Shown here: in pieces, positions 17,579 to 26,748 of the stretch
How the letters are laid out: each line of letters begins with the position of its first letter
Position numbering within the stretch: position 1 is the first letter of the stretch
Assembly: GCA_023474345.1 (NCBI GenBank)
Contig: JAMCXS010000030.1
Location: forward strand, 31,748 to 95,747
Direction: 5' to 3'
Origin: Acidobacteriota bacterium
GTDB lineage: Bacteria; Acidobacteriota; Terriglobia; UBA7540
DNA: 64,000 bases
Translations under genes and position numbers: made by a program
Notes under the pieces: model-generated
Databases searched by the model: none
What the model was told of the DNA's origin: nothing
The model's input: only the letters and a program-made list of their open reading frames with translations

Positions 17579-18766
17579 ATGGAAATCAAACGGATCGCGA
17601 TCCTGACGCTCAGCGTGGGAGCAGGGCACTTGCGAGCGAGCCAGGCTATTCACCAGGCCCTTCATGACGGTGCTGACAATGTTGATGCACGGCTGATTGA
17701 TGCATTGGAACTGGCGAAGCCTTGGTTTCATCGCATTTACGGTCACCCTTACTGGAGGGCGGTTCGGCGTACCCGATGGGCTTGGCGGAACGCATTTGCA
17801 CGGCGGCAGTGGAAGCGGCACGAAGCCACGGCGCTGGACTGGGTTTTTCGACGCGGCTGTCGGGGGGGCCTTGAGCAACTCCGGGCATTTAGGCCACACT
17901 TGGTAATTGCAACTGAGGTAGGCGCGGCCGAGCTTGCCGCACTTGGCCGGCGCGAGGGGTGGTTTGATGCCTCTATTCTGGCCGCCCAGACGGATTTTCA
18001 TACGGGATACCCGTGGGTCAAGTCGGAGATCGATATTTATTGTGTTGGCAGTGATGAGGCGAAGCGCCAACTGATTGCCTGGGGTGTTTCAGCGAACCGC
18101 ATTTTGACTTGTGGAATTTCTGTCGACCCGGCCTTTGCCCTGAATTTTGACCGCACGGAGTTGCGCCGCGCGTTGGGCCTGGATGTAAAGCGGCCGGTGA
18201 TATTGGTGATGGGAGGCGGCATGCAGCCCGCTTCGCTCGATGCCGTTGTCCGAAGCTTGGAGGTGTGCAGGCAGCCGCTCCAGGTTATCGCCGTAGCGGG
18301 ACGGAGTAGGACTTTACGTTTGCAGTTGGAGGCGCTACGCAGACAGATCGCCTTGGACCTCCATATTTTTGGCTGGACAGACGCCGTTCCGGAATTAATG
18401 GGAGCAGCGAGTGTGTTGATTACAAGGCCGGGGGGTGTCAAGACTGCCGAGGCCATGGCTGCGGGCGTTCCGATGATTTTGACTCCCCCAATTCGAGGCG
18501 CTGAAGAGCGGCATCTTCAGTGGCTTGTTCAACAGAAGGTAGCGCTTTCGGCCGAGCGGCCTGAAGAGATCCCGGTCTTGGTTTCCCGCTTGTTGGAGAG
18601 TCCCGAGCAGCGTGAGTTATTGGAGAAACACGCTAGAGAGATGGCGCGTCCTGACGCCGCTTACGCAGTTGCTCAGGTGGCCAGGGCATTGCTTGAAAAA
18701 GCTACCTTCATCGATCTTCTGGCGGCGCCTTCAGCAAAGGGATGCGATTCCGCGTATGTGATGTAA
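17579..18766 (+). CDS. MGDG-synthase/MurG-like family GT28 glycosyltransferase
   Basis: Two Rossmann-like halves. The N-terminal half begins IAILTLSVGAGHLRASQAI, the hallmark of diacylglycerol glycosyltransferases (UgtP, MGDG synthase) in which GAGH binds the lipid acceptor. The C-terminal half has VILVMGGGMQPAS and the sugar-nucleotide site LITRPGGVKTAEAMAAGVPMI. Likely a peripheral inner-membrane enzyme moving a hexose onto a lipid. The start ATG 17579 is followed at once by conserved sequence. Located between the ketosynthase and the adenylating enzyme, it may glycosylate the lipid product of the cluster. Donor and acceptor cannot be read from sequence. Confidence 0.88.
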   Translation: MEIKRIAILTLSVGAGHLRASQAIHQALHDGADNVDARLIDALELAKPWFHRIYGHPYWRAVRRTRWAWRNAFARRQWKRHEATALDWVFRRGCRGGLEQLRAFRPHLVIATEVGAAELAALGRREGWFDASILAAQTDFHTGYPWVKSEIDIYCVGSDEAKRQLIAWGVSANRILTCGISVDPAFALNFDRTELRRALGLDVKRPVILVMGGGMQPASLDAVVRSLEVCRQPLQVIAVAGRSRTLRLQLEALRRQIALDLHIFGWTDAVPELMGAASVLITRPGGVKTAEAMAAGVPMILTPPIRGAEERHLQWLVQQKVALSAERPEEIPVLVSRLLESPEQRELLEKHAREMARPDAAYAVAQVARALLEKATFIDLLAAPSAKGCDSAYVM

Positions 18767-18868
18767 AGGTTGGCACCTGCCGTTAAATCAAGACTTCGAT
18801 TTCGTTGTAAGAGAGGGTGGCAGAGGCTGTAAATGGAGGGTGCTCCACGAGTGCGGATTTAAAAAACG

Positions 18869-20185
18869 ATGGTAGGTGGCTTGCGACAATTCGTTGAACG
18901 CCGAGTGATCGGTGATTCAGTTCCCAGACTTGTGCGGTGGGGCAAGTCACTTCCGCCCACGCTGATCAGCAGAATGCAGGTGGACGCTTTCCGCCGGGTC
19001 GTCCTTTACGCTGCCTCGCGCCAGAAATTCTTTTCGCGGAAGCTCCAGCAAGCCGGCATTCGCGCCGATCGCGTTCGCAGGCCTGAAGATTTGGGGAGTA
19101 TTTTCACAACGCCCGAGGACCTTCTGAGTTTTCCCGCCGAAGATTTTTTATGCGATGAGCCTCAGGCGGTATTTGAAACCACGGGAACATCAGGCGGGCC
19201 GAAACGTGTGGCGTTCAGCTACGAAGAGCTCGACCTTGCAGCGCGTTACGAAGCCGCAGCGTTTTATGAAAACGGCTTGCGCTCCGGCGACCGGGTGGTT
19301 TGCACTTTTGACGCTGGATACTGGATCAGCAGTTGGGTAACCTTTTTGGCTTGTAAGCAATTGGGAGTCTTCTGTTCGGCGGTGGGCAAGCCGCACCCGC
19401 AGGAAGTCTATGACCGGATCATTCGCTATCGATACAACGTCATCGTGGCGGATCCCACCTGGTTGGTCAGCCTGAGCGAGATTGCTGAGAAGCGAGGAAT
19501 ATTGCCCGTGAAGCTGATCTTTGCTGCGGGTGACCGCATGACGAACGCCTATCGGGACTATGTCCAGCGGCTCTGGCAAGCCCCTGTGATCCTCGGTTAC
19601 GGCTCGACGGAAATGGGCGGTGGGGCCGGGATGGAATGCCGCGTGCGCCAAGGCTACCATGTTGATGAATTCAATTTACTTTTTGAAATTATCGATCCCA
19701 ACTCCGAGGGATATGGAGAACTTGTGATGACGACGCTCGCACGCCGAACCTGGCCACTAATCCGGTATCGAGTGCGGGATGTTACGCGCTTCCTCGAAGG
19801 TCCTTGTCCCTGTGGAGTGAGCGTCCGCCGGATTGCTCCAATCCGAGGGCGGCGCGATGAAATGGTGGTGATGGGTGCGGGGAACATGTACCCGGAGATT
19901 TTTGAGAAGGTCTTGGAGGGAGTTCAGGGTATTTCGGAAAATTGGCAGGTAGCGGTTCGGCAGGAGGGATTACGAGATGTTCTGGAGTTTCGTCTGGAAT
20001 TGACCGACGGGATTACCGCTGCGACGGTCGAGCGTGAAGTGCAAAAGAATCTGGAATCGCGCTACCCGGATGTTTGGGCCAATCAAGCTTGCGGGATGTA
20101 CAGGCTGGTTTTCCGTTTTTGTCCTCCCCAAACGCTCGTTCACGGGCGAAAGCGCAAGCGCCTCGTGGACGAGCGCGAGGAGTGA
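18869..20185 (+). CDS. PaaK/CapK-like AMP-dependent adenylating enzyme
   Basis: Member of the phenylacetate-CoA ligase branch of the ANL superfamily. Motifs are the phosphate loop TTGTSGGPKRV, the substrate-binding YGSTEMGG, the ribose-binding YRVRD and a C-terminal subdomain from about residue 330 (GRRDEMVVMGAGNMYP). It would activate a carboxylic acid as the adenylate, then pass it to CoA or to the neighbouring ACP. A Cys-rich GPCPCG sits just before the hinge, as in PaaK. The ATG at 18869 has no strong ribosome-binding site. The true acid is unknown; context suggests loading of the cluster pathway. Confidence 0.86.
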   Translation: MVGGLRQFVERRVIGDSVPRLVRWGKSLPPTLISRMQVDAFRRVVLYAASRQKFFSRKLQQAGIRADRVRRPEDLGSIFTTPEDLLSFPAEDFLCDEPQAVFETTGTSGGPKRVAFSYEELDLAARYEAAAFYENGLRSGDRVVCTFDAGYWISSWVTFLACKQLGVFCSAVGKPHPQEVYDRIIRYRYNVIVADPTWLVSLSEIAEKRGILPVKLIFAAGDRMTNAYRDYVQRLWQAPVILGYGSTEMGGGAGMECRVRQGYHVDEFNLLFEIIDPNSEGYGELVMTTLARRTWPLIRYRVRDVTRFLEGPCPCGVSVRRIAPIRGRRDEMVVMGAGNMYPEIFEKVLEGVQGISENWQVAVRQEGLRDVLEFRLELTDGITAATVEREVQKNLESRYPDVWANQACGMYRLVFRFCPPQTLVHGRKRKRLVDEREE

Positions 20186-20292
20186 GGGCGACAGGTGGAG
20201 GGGGAGCGTAGGGCGCGCAGGAGGGGGTAATTTTCTTTCCACCCTGCCACCTGACCCTTTGTTGGTATTTATCGGGAAGAAGGGCGATTGAC

Positions 20293-21042
20293 TTGAAAGA
20301 AAATTTGAGCGTCTCACCTTGGAACTCATCTCCGGCACCGGTGGTCTTTTCGGACTTTGACGGCACGATTTCGCTGGTTGACGTTGCCGATGCGATTCTC
20401 GAGCAATTCGCCGACCCTTCCTGGCGGAAGGTTGAGGAAGAATGGGTCCGAGGGTCAATCGGTTCCGAGGAGTGTCTCAGACGGCAAATGGCGCTGGTTA
20501 AGACGACCGCGAAACAGCTCAATGCGCTCATTGATGCGGTGCCGCTTGACCCCGATTTTTCCACGTTCTACCGTTTTGTCCAAATGCAACGGTTGCCCTT
20601 CTATATTGTCAGCGATAGTTTCGATTACGTGATCCGCAGGGCTCTGAAGCGGGCGGGCGCGGATGGCGAACTGCGCAATGGCAAGCATCTGTTTTCGAGC
20701 GCGCTCCGTTTGGTGAGAGGCGAGTTACACCTTAGTTTCCCACATAGCAAAATCAACTGCCCGCACGGTTGCGCGACCTGCAAGGCGGCAATAATTCAAC
20801 GTGTGAGAGGCGAGCGGTGCCCTGTGGTTTTTGTAGGTGACGGGCTTTCCGACCGCTTCGCCGTGGAAGAAGCGGACATGATTTTTGCCAAAGAAGAATT
20901 GCTGGATTATTGCCACGAGAAGGGGCTTGATTGTGTCCCCTTTCAGACTTTCAGGGACGTACAGGCCGGCGTTGCCAAATTGTTGGGATTGGAAATGAGC
21001 GCGTGCGATGTTGCCCTGAATGTGGCAGCCCAAGGAGTGTAG
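20293..21042 (+). CDS. HAD-superfamily phosphatase, MtnX/PSP-like
   Basis: Phosphatase with nucleophile Asp21 and general acid Asp23 in FSDFDGT, the second motif YIVSDSFD and the third motif VFVGDGLSDRFA. The fold resembles phosphoserine phosphatase and MtnX. A small CPHGCATCK cysteine cluster in the cap region could bind zinc and is notable. The start is a TTG at 20293 with GGGAAGAAGGG upstream. The stop codon TAG (21040-21042) overlaps the GTAG of a REP-type doublet. In the cluster it probably dephosphorylates an intermediate; substrate unknown. Confidence 0.87.
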   Translation: MKENLSVSPWNSSPAPVVFSDFDGTISLVDVADAILEQFADPSWRKVEEEWVRGSIGSEECLRRQMALVKTTAKQLNALIDAVPLDPDFSTFYRFVQMQRLPFYIVSDSFDYVIRRALKRAGADGELRNGKHLFSSALRLVRGELHLSFPHSKINCPHGCATCKAAIIQRVRGERCPVVFVGDGLSDRFAVEEADMIFAKEELLDYCHEKGLDCVPFQTFRDVQAGVAKLLGLEMSACDVALNVAAQGV

Positions 21043-21086
21043 CGCCGCATTGCAGGGCGGCGTGCCGGGCTGGGGCCCGGCTCTAC
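21039..21086. repeat. REP-like inverted doublet (GTAG...CTAC) overlapping a stop codon
   Basis: GTAG at 21039-21042 is followed by a CGCCG/CGGCG hairpin, then a second perfect 7-bp hairpin GCCGGGC-TGGG-GCCCGGC, then CTAC at 21083-21086. This is the arrangement of two REP units in opposite orientation. The first GTAG contributes the stop codon of the phosphatase gene. It has the same layout as the doublets near the RAYT transposase at 57-58 kb, 36 kb away. A role as terminator or mRNA stabiliser between the phosphatase and the aminotransferase is possible. Confidence 0.7.
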
Positions 21087-21109
21087 TAGACATAGGGGAA
21101 AGAGCGGAA

Positions 21110-22501
21110 ATGGCATTTCCTGAGACGACGACACGAACGGCGGAGTTGCTGACGCTGGAGCGGGAGTACTGTTCCTTTGGCGACACGGTGCACTACCTGG
21201 AGCCGCCTAAAGTTTTTGTGAACTGCGATGGCTCCTATCTTTATGACGAGCAAGGCACCGCCTATCTGGATCTCCAGATGTGGTACTCGGCGGCCAGCTT
21301 CGGATACAAGAATCCGCGGCTGAACGAAGCCCTCAAGCGGCAGGTTGACCGCCTGCCCCAGCTTGCTTGCCAATACCTTCACGCCGAAAAAATCGAGGTT
21401 GCGGCACGGATCGCGCAGTACTGTGAAAAGCGCTTTGGAGTCAAGGGCCGGGTGCACTTCAACGTAGGCGGCTCCCAGGCGATCGAAGATTCGCTCAAGA
21501 TCGTCCGGAACGCCACGGGCAAGAACCTCATGTTTGCTTTTATGGGCGGCTATCATGGCCGCACTCTTGGAGCGTCAGCCATCACTTCCAGTTACCGCTA
21601 CCGCCGCCGTTACGGCCACTTTGGCGACCGCGCGCAGTTTGTTTTTTATCCTTACTGCCATCGTTGCATTTATGGACTCAAGCCGGAAAGTTGCGGGCTT
21701 TATTGCGAAGAGCAGTTTGAAAAGCTGTTCGACTCTGAATATTACGGAGTGTGGGATTCGAAAGCCTCAGCCTCCGAATACGGCGCTTTCTACATCGAGT
21801 CGGTGCAGGGCACGGGCGGCTATGTCATCCCTCCCGCTGATTATTTCAGACGGCTCAAGGCGACCTGCGAGCGGCACAAAATCCTGATTGTCGATGATGA
21901 AATTCAGATGGGGTTTTACCGGACGGGAAAATTCTGGGGGATTGAGAATTTCGGCATCACGCCGGACATCATCGTGTTCGGCAAGGCGTTGACGAACGGC
22001 CTGAATCCCATTTCCGGCATTTGGGCGCGGGAAGGCTTAATCAAGCCCGAACTCTTTCCTCCGGGCTCGACGCACTCCACGTTTTCCGCCAACACGCTGG
22101 GCACCGCCGTGGCGCTCGAAACGCTGAAGATGATGGAAGAGGAAGATTACGAAACCCTGGTGAATGGGAAGGGCGCATATTTCCTTTCCGGGCTCCGCGA
22201 ACTCGAGCGGCGCCACCCGGACTCGATCGGGCAGGTGGATGGGCTAGGTTTGGCGTTGCGCATCGAAGTTTGCAAGCCGGACCGCATCACTCCTGACCGT
22301 GAGCTGACGGACCGTATTTTTTATGAAGGCTTGGCCGGAAACCTGGAAGCCGGGGGACGCAAGCTGGGCTTGGTGCTTGATGTCGGCGGGTACTACAAGA
22401 ACGTTTTCACGATTGCTCCGGCTTTTTGCATTACTCGCGAGGAAATAGACCTCGCGATCGAACTCCTCGATCAGCTTTTCCGCCGCTGCACCCGAAAATA
22501 A
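21110..22501 (+). CDS. Class III PLP-dependent aminotransferase
   Basis: 463 residues of the acetylornithine/4-aminobutyrate aminotransferase fold. PLP-binding Lys292 lies in VFGKALTNG, Asp in LIVDDEIQMGF, and the glycine-rich VHFNVGGSQAIEDSLK binds the cofactor phosphate. A cysteine-rich insert (PYCHRCIYGL then SCGLYC) appears near residue 180, as in one aminotransferase subfamily; it may bind a metal. ATG at 21110 after AGGGGAAAGAG. It closes the gene run from the ACP and would introduce an amino group into the product. Substrate unknown. Confidence 0.9.
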   Translation: MAFPETTTRTAELLTLEREYCSFGDTVHYLEPPKVFVNCDGSYLYDEQGTAYLDLQMWYSAASFGYKNPRLNEALKRQVDRLPQLACQYLHAEKIEVAARIAQYCEKRFGVKGRVHFNVGGSQAIEDSLKIVRNATGKNLMFAFMGGYHGRTLGASAITSSYRYRRRYGHFGDRAQFVFYPYCHRCIYGLKPESCGLYCEEQFEKLFDSEYYGVWDSKASASEYGAFYIESVQGTGGYVIPPADYFRRLKATCERHKILIVDDEIQMGFYRTGKFWGIENFGITPDIIVFGKALTNGLNPISGIWAREGLIKPELFPPGSTHSTFSANTLGTAVALETLKMMEEEDYETLVNGKGAYFLSGLRELERRHPDSIGQVDGLGLALRIEVCKPDRITPDRELTDRIFYEGLAGNLEAGGRKLGLVLDVGGYYKNVFTIAPAFCITREEIDLAIELLDQLFRRCTRK

Positions 22502-22572
22502 TGCGGAACAGGCGCAAACCCTACCCATGGCCAGACCTGACCTTGCGCCTGAGTCTTGTAACGTATTCCGCA
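22502..22572. repeat. Nested inverted repeat after the aminotransferase gene
   Basis: An outer pair TGCGGAA (22502-22508) and TTCCGCA (22566-22572) encloses a perfect 9-bp pair CAGGCGCAA (22509-22517) and TTGCGCCTG (22543-22551). It starts directly at the stop codon of the aminotransferase. There is no clear T-tract, so it may be a Rho-independent-like stop of weak type, an mRNA 3' end protector, or a repeat. Confidence 0.5.
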
Positions 22573-22709
22573 ATCTGCTCTCAATACACAAAACCCTTCA
22601 GCCCTCGGTCTAAACATCCCTTCAAGTCTCTCCGCTGAACTGACGATTGTCTCCGTACGCCGCCCAGAGGCCGTAAGCCAAGTATTGGGAGCCGGGGCAG
22701 CCGCAGGGG

Positions 22710-25700
22710 ATGTTGTTGAACGTTTTAGGGTTTCTCTTAGAGTGGAGCCGGACGGTTGAATGGGCAAGAGTTCTTCTTCGTGTCTTCTGGGCAAGCTTGC
22801 TCATCCTGACCGTAGGGGTGCTCAGTGTGCGACCGGCCGTGAGTTTGAGGCATGCGGCAGAATCAAACGCAATGGGCCGCTATGGTTCGCTGCCGCTCGT
22901 CTTCGAACTGAACCGGGGTCAGGCTGACCCGAGTGTCAAATTTCTGGCGCGCGGGAACGCCTCCACAGCTTTTCTTAATGCCAGAAGTATCCTCATCGCG
23001 CTGCGCCGAAGCAAGGCAAGTGTCAACGACGTGTTCGCGCCCCGGGAACTCCCTTCGTTCACCAGGTCTCGTGTGATAACGTGCACCGCTTTCGTCCGGG
23101 TTGGCCTGGTGGGAGCGAGCGCCTTGTCCCGTGCCGAAGGGATCGATCCCTTGGCAGGCAAGAGCAATTATTTTATTGGCAATGATCCCGCCAAATGGAT
23201 CAAGAACGTCCCCACCTATGCCAAAGTGGAGTTTCCAGGGGTATATCCGGGGATCGACGCCGTATATTACGGCAATCGGCGCAAGCTGGAGTTCGATTTC
23301 ATCGTGTTCCCTGGAGCGAACCCTCGGGCGATCCGCTTGAAAATCATCGGAAAGACTACCCGTGCCAGTTTGCATGTTGATCAAACCGGAGACCTCGTGG
23401 TGCACACAGCGGCGGGCGACATACGCTTTCAGAAGCCTCGTGCCTACCAGATGGAGGGGACTCTGCAGAGCGGAGCGAAGCGGCTTGTGCAATCTCGCTA
23501 CGTGGTCGAAAAGGACGGAACGGTCAGCTTCAATGTGGGCGACTACGACCGTACGAAATCACTAACCATCGACCCGGTCCTGAGTTACTCGACTTACCTC
23601 GGTGGGAACGATCTCAATTACGCTTCTGGAATTGCCGTCGATGGGTCGGGCGAGACTTACATCACTGGCTATACGTCCTCAACGGACTTTCCGGTCGAGG
23701 GCGGGGTCCAGGACAATTTCTCGGGAGGCAGTTGCGATACAGATGTTAACACCTCTCCCTGTTTTGATGCCTTCGTGGCCAAGCTCAATCCCCAAGGTTC
23801 GGGACTTTTGTACTCCACTTACCTTGGAGGGACCGGCGACGATCGTGGAATTCGTATTGCTGTCGATGCCGCCGGAGAAGCCTACGTGGCTGGATTTACC
23901 GATTCGCTCGATTTTCCTGCGGCGAGCGCTTTTCAGGGTTCTCCCGGCGGGGGCAGTTGCGGTACGACGGCCTATCCATGCCCCTGCTTTGATGCGTTTG
24001 TTGCCAAGCTCAGCGCGTCCGGATCAAACTTGATATACGCAAGCTACTTGGGAGGGACGGGAGATGATTTTGCAAGCGATATTGCCGTGGATTCGGGCGG
24101 TAATGCCTACGTTGCCGGTTTCACATCCGCGGCAAATTTTCCCACCACTCACGGGGCACTGCAAACAAGCTTCGGAGGCGGACCGTTTGACGGCTTCATT
24201 ACCAAGATTGGCCCCGCGGGCACGGCGCTGGTCTACTCGACCTACCTGGGCGGTAGCGGCGAAGATCATGTTGCGGCCATCGCGCTGGATGCTTCCGGCA
24301 ACGCGTATTTGACAGGACAAACGAATTCAGCGAATTTCCCCACCGAAGGCGCGTTCCAGCCAAGTTACACTGCAACAACATGCGGTTCGGCGTTGAACAG
24401 CTTTCCCTGTTTTGAGGCCTTTGTCAGCAAATTAAATCCTGCCGGCACTGCCTTAATTTATTCGTCCTATTTGGGTGGGACCGCAGCAAGCTACGGCAAC
24501 GGCATTGGTCTCGATACCTCCTGGAATGCTTACGTGACGGGTTGGACGACTTCAAAGGATTTTCCTGTCACCCCTTCAGCCTATGAAACGGCGTACAACG
24601 GATCGGACGAGGCTTTTGTTGCTAAAGTCACTCCTGCCGGCGACGCACTTGCGTACGCGACCTATCTTGGTGGCAGCAACCCTGATGTCGCTAATGCCGT
24701 TGCCGTCGATGCTACAGGCAACGCTTATATTGTCGGTTATGCTTACGGCGGAGGGTTTCCCGTTGTTTTGCCGCTCCAGATGAATAGCGGGGGCTTTTAC
24801 GACGCCATCGTGACCGAGTTGAACGCGGCTGGTTCTGACCTTATCTCTTCGACATACTTGGGCGGGACGGGCGACGATTACGCCAACGATGTCGCCCTGG
24901 ACGCTTCCGGCAACCTCTATGTCGCCGGCGACACTTTCTCAGCAGATTTTCCGACTACACCGTCGGTTTTTACTACCGCTTACACCGGTGGGTCCTATGA
25001 TGCCTGGATTGCAAAAATCAGTTCCCAGAACGCGCCGGGTCTGACCGCGGGTCCCAACCCTCTGGTTTTTTCCGGCCAGGAAGTTAACACCACCAGCGCT
25101 CCCTTAGTACTGAAGCTCGGAGATGCCGGCAGCGCGCCGCTGGGAATTTCAAACATTGTGGTGGCGGGCGATTTTGCTCAAAAGAACAATTGTGGGGGGA
25201 CGGTCGCGGCGGGCACAGCCTGTTCCATGAGTGTTACGTTCACTCCATCTGCGGCAGGCGTACGGACAGGCACGGTGACCTTTACGGATACCGCGGCCGG
25301 TAGCCCGCAGACGGTTAAGCTGACCGGCTACGGCACAAGCGGCGCGGTCAGCCTCTCCGCCAACAGCTTGGACTTCGGGTCGGTCACGATTGGAACAACC
25401 AGTGCGACTCAATCGGTGACATTGACGAACGTGGCGCAGTCACCGCTTGATATCTCCAATATCCAAGCTGAAGGCGAGTACAGTGAGTCCAATACCTGTG
25501 GCAGCGTGGTTAACCCGGGCAGCGGTTGCACCATTACAATTACTTTTTCCCCCACCTCTACGGGAACCATCGTCGGATCGGTGATGATCACCGATTCCGC
25601 CACCGACAGTCCGCAGACGATTGTTTTGACAGGAAGCGGTGCTTTGCCTTTTACACTTACGGCGCAGCCGGCCTCGGTGAGCGTTCTGGAGGGAACCGAC

Positions 25701-26555
25701 CAGGTCGAGTTTACGGTGTCCGCCTCAGCGACCGCCGGGTTTACGGGGTCGATCGCTCTCGGCTGCTCAGACATTGCGCCGGCAACGTGTTCCTTTGACC
25801 CGGCAACGATTACGCCGGGAGGGGCCAGCACGCTTACGGTGGGAAATCTCAATCAGGTGACCTCAACGTCACTCAGTTTTGCCGTGACAGGAACCATCGC
25901 TCAAACTTATAGCCCACTTACTTCCACGTCTGGCACAGCCTCGACAACAAACGGCACAACCACAGCAACACTGCCTCTTACAGTGAATTTTGAGGATTTC
26001 ACGATTTCGGCTTCACCTTCTCAAGATTCAATCGGAGCGGGCCAGACGGCGAGCTATACGCTTACCCTTGCGCCGGTCAATGGATTCAACTTACCGGTGG
26101 AACTGGCGTGTGCGGGAGCTCCGCCCCAGGCTACCTGCACCCTTTCGCCCTCCTCGGTGAACATGGATGGTTCGACGCCGGCGAAGGTTACGCTGCAGCT
26201 TGCGACCACCGCACGATCCCTTGTTGAACCTCCTCCGGGCGTCTGGCTGTTTCCATGGGGTAGCCGCTGTTTGTGGTTGTTTGGCCTGTGGGGCTGGTGT
26301 GTTTTGGCAACCTTGGCTCGATTCGGAACCCGTAAACGGCAATCAGGAACCTGGTCGCCGATCAGAGGCGCAGGGTTGATGGTTCTAGTTTGCTTGTTGA
26401 CGGCGTCATGTGGCGGGGGGGCGGGGGGCGGTGGCGTTGGTGCCGCGCCAGCGCCAAAAGAGCAGGGCACTCCTGCCGGGACTTATACATTGACTATAAC
26501 CGCCACGGCAAAATCATTGAGCCACAGCGGGACGGTCACGTTAAGAGTCAATTGA
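22710..26555 (+). CDS. Giant SBBP beta-propeller exoprotein with choice-of-anchor-D domains
   Basis: 1281 residues, exported. After an N-terminal hydrophobic segment (about 20-45), a domain beginning PLVFELNRGQADPSVKF is followed by seven SBBP repeats (roughly 290-770), each with a YSTYLGG start, a G-D/N-A-Y-V-T/A-G strand and FDAFVAK end, predicted to close a seven-bladed propeller. Two ASH/choice-of-anchor-D domains follow (about 780-970), each with a TC/CS...VTFTP pattern, then two Ig-like domains. Near the end comes a helix (WGWCVLATLA) and a second hydrophobic stretch ending in a lipobox-like LLTASCGGG, then a last beta segment. Known to be common in Acidobacteriota; function unknown, perhaps adhesion or cell-surface anchoring. 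Confidence 0.88.
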   Translation: MLLNVLGFLLEWSRTVEWARVLLRVFWASLLILTVGVLSVRPAVSLRHAAESNAMGRYGSLPLVFELNRGQADPSVKFLARGNASTAFLNARSILIALRRSKASVNDVFAPRELPSFTRSRVITCTAFVRVGLVGASALSRAEGIDPLAGKSNYFIGNDPAKWIKNVPTYAKVEFPGVYPGIDAVYYGNRRKLEFDFIVFPGANPRAIRLKIIGKTTRASLHVDQTGDLVVHTAAGDIRFQKPRAYQMEGTLQSGAKRLVQSRYVVEKDGTVSFNVGDYDRTKSLTIDPVLSYSTYLGGNDLNYASGIAVDGSGETYITGYTSSTDFPVEGGVQDNFSGGSCDTDVNTSPCFDAFVAKLNPQGSGLLYSTYLGGTGDDRGIRIAVDAAGEAYVAGFTDSLDFPAASAFQGSPGGGSCGTTAYPCPCFDAFVAKLSASGSNLIYASYLGGTGDDFASDIAVDSGGNAYVAGFTSAANFPTTHGALQTSFGGGPFDGFITKIGPAGTALVYSTYLGGSGEDHVAAIALDASGNAYLTGQTNSANFPTEGAFQPSYTATTCGSALNSFPCFEAFVSKLNPAGTALIYSSYLGGTAASYGNGIGLDTSWNAYVTGWTTSKDFPVTPSAYETAYNGSDEAFVAKVTPAGDALAYATYLGGSNPDVANAVAVDATGNAYIVGYAYGGGFPVVLPLQMNSGGFYDAIVTELNAAGSDLISSTYLGGTGDDYANDVALDASGNLYVAGDTFSADFPTTPSVFTTAYTGGSYDAWIAKISSQNAPGLTAGPNPLVFSGQEVNTTSAPLVLKLGDAGSAPLGISNIVVAGDFAQKNNCGGTVAAGTACSMSVTFTPSAAGVRTGTVTFTDTAAGSPQTVKLTGYGTSGAVSLSANSLDFGSVTIGTTSATQSVTLTNVAQSPLDISNIQAEGEYSESNTCGSVVNPGSGCTITITFSPTSTGTIVGSVMITDSATDSPQTIVLTGSGALPFTLTAQPASVSVLEGTDQVEFTVSASATAGFTGSIALGCSDIAPATCSFDPATITPGGASTLTVGNLNQVTSTSLSFAVTGTIAQTYSPLTSTSGTASTTNGTTTATLPLTVNFEDFTISASPSQDSIGAGQTASYTLTLAPVNGFNLPVELACAGAPPQATCTLSPSSVNMDGSTPAKVTLQLATTARSLVEPPPGVWLFPWGSRCLWLFGLWGWCVLATLARFGTRKRQSGTWSPIRGAGLMVLVCLLTASCGGGAGGGGVGAAPAPKEQGTPAGTYTLTITATAKSLSHSGTVTLRVN

Positions 26556-26748
26556 GCCGGCGAGAAGAATCGCCGCGCCTGTCTCGACCGCAGAATCGGA
26601 CAGCGAGGAGAGCCGCTGTGGCCAGGTCTCAACGGGAAGTAATCTACAGGCCAGTCTCCGATTTCATAAAGATGTCGGGCACAGCACGTTGAAGTCGGCA
26701 CGAAAAAGACCGATATACATTTGGTAGCTGCCAAGAGGAACAACACGC

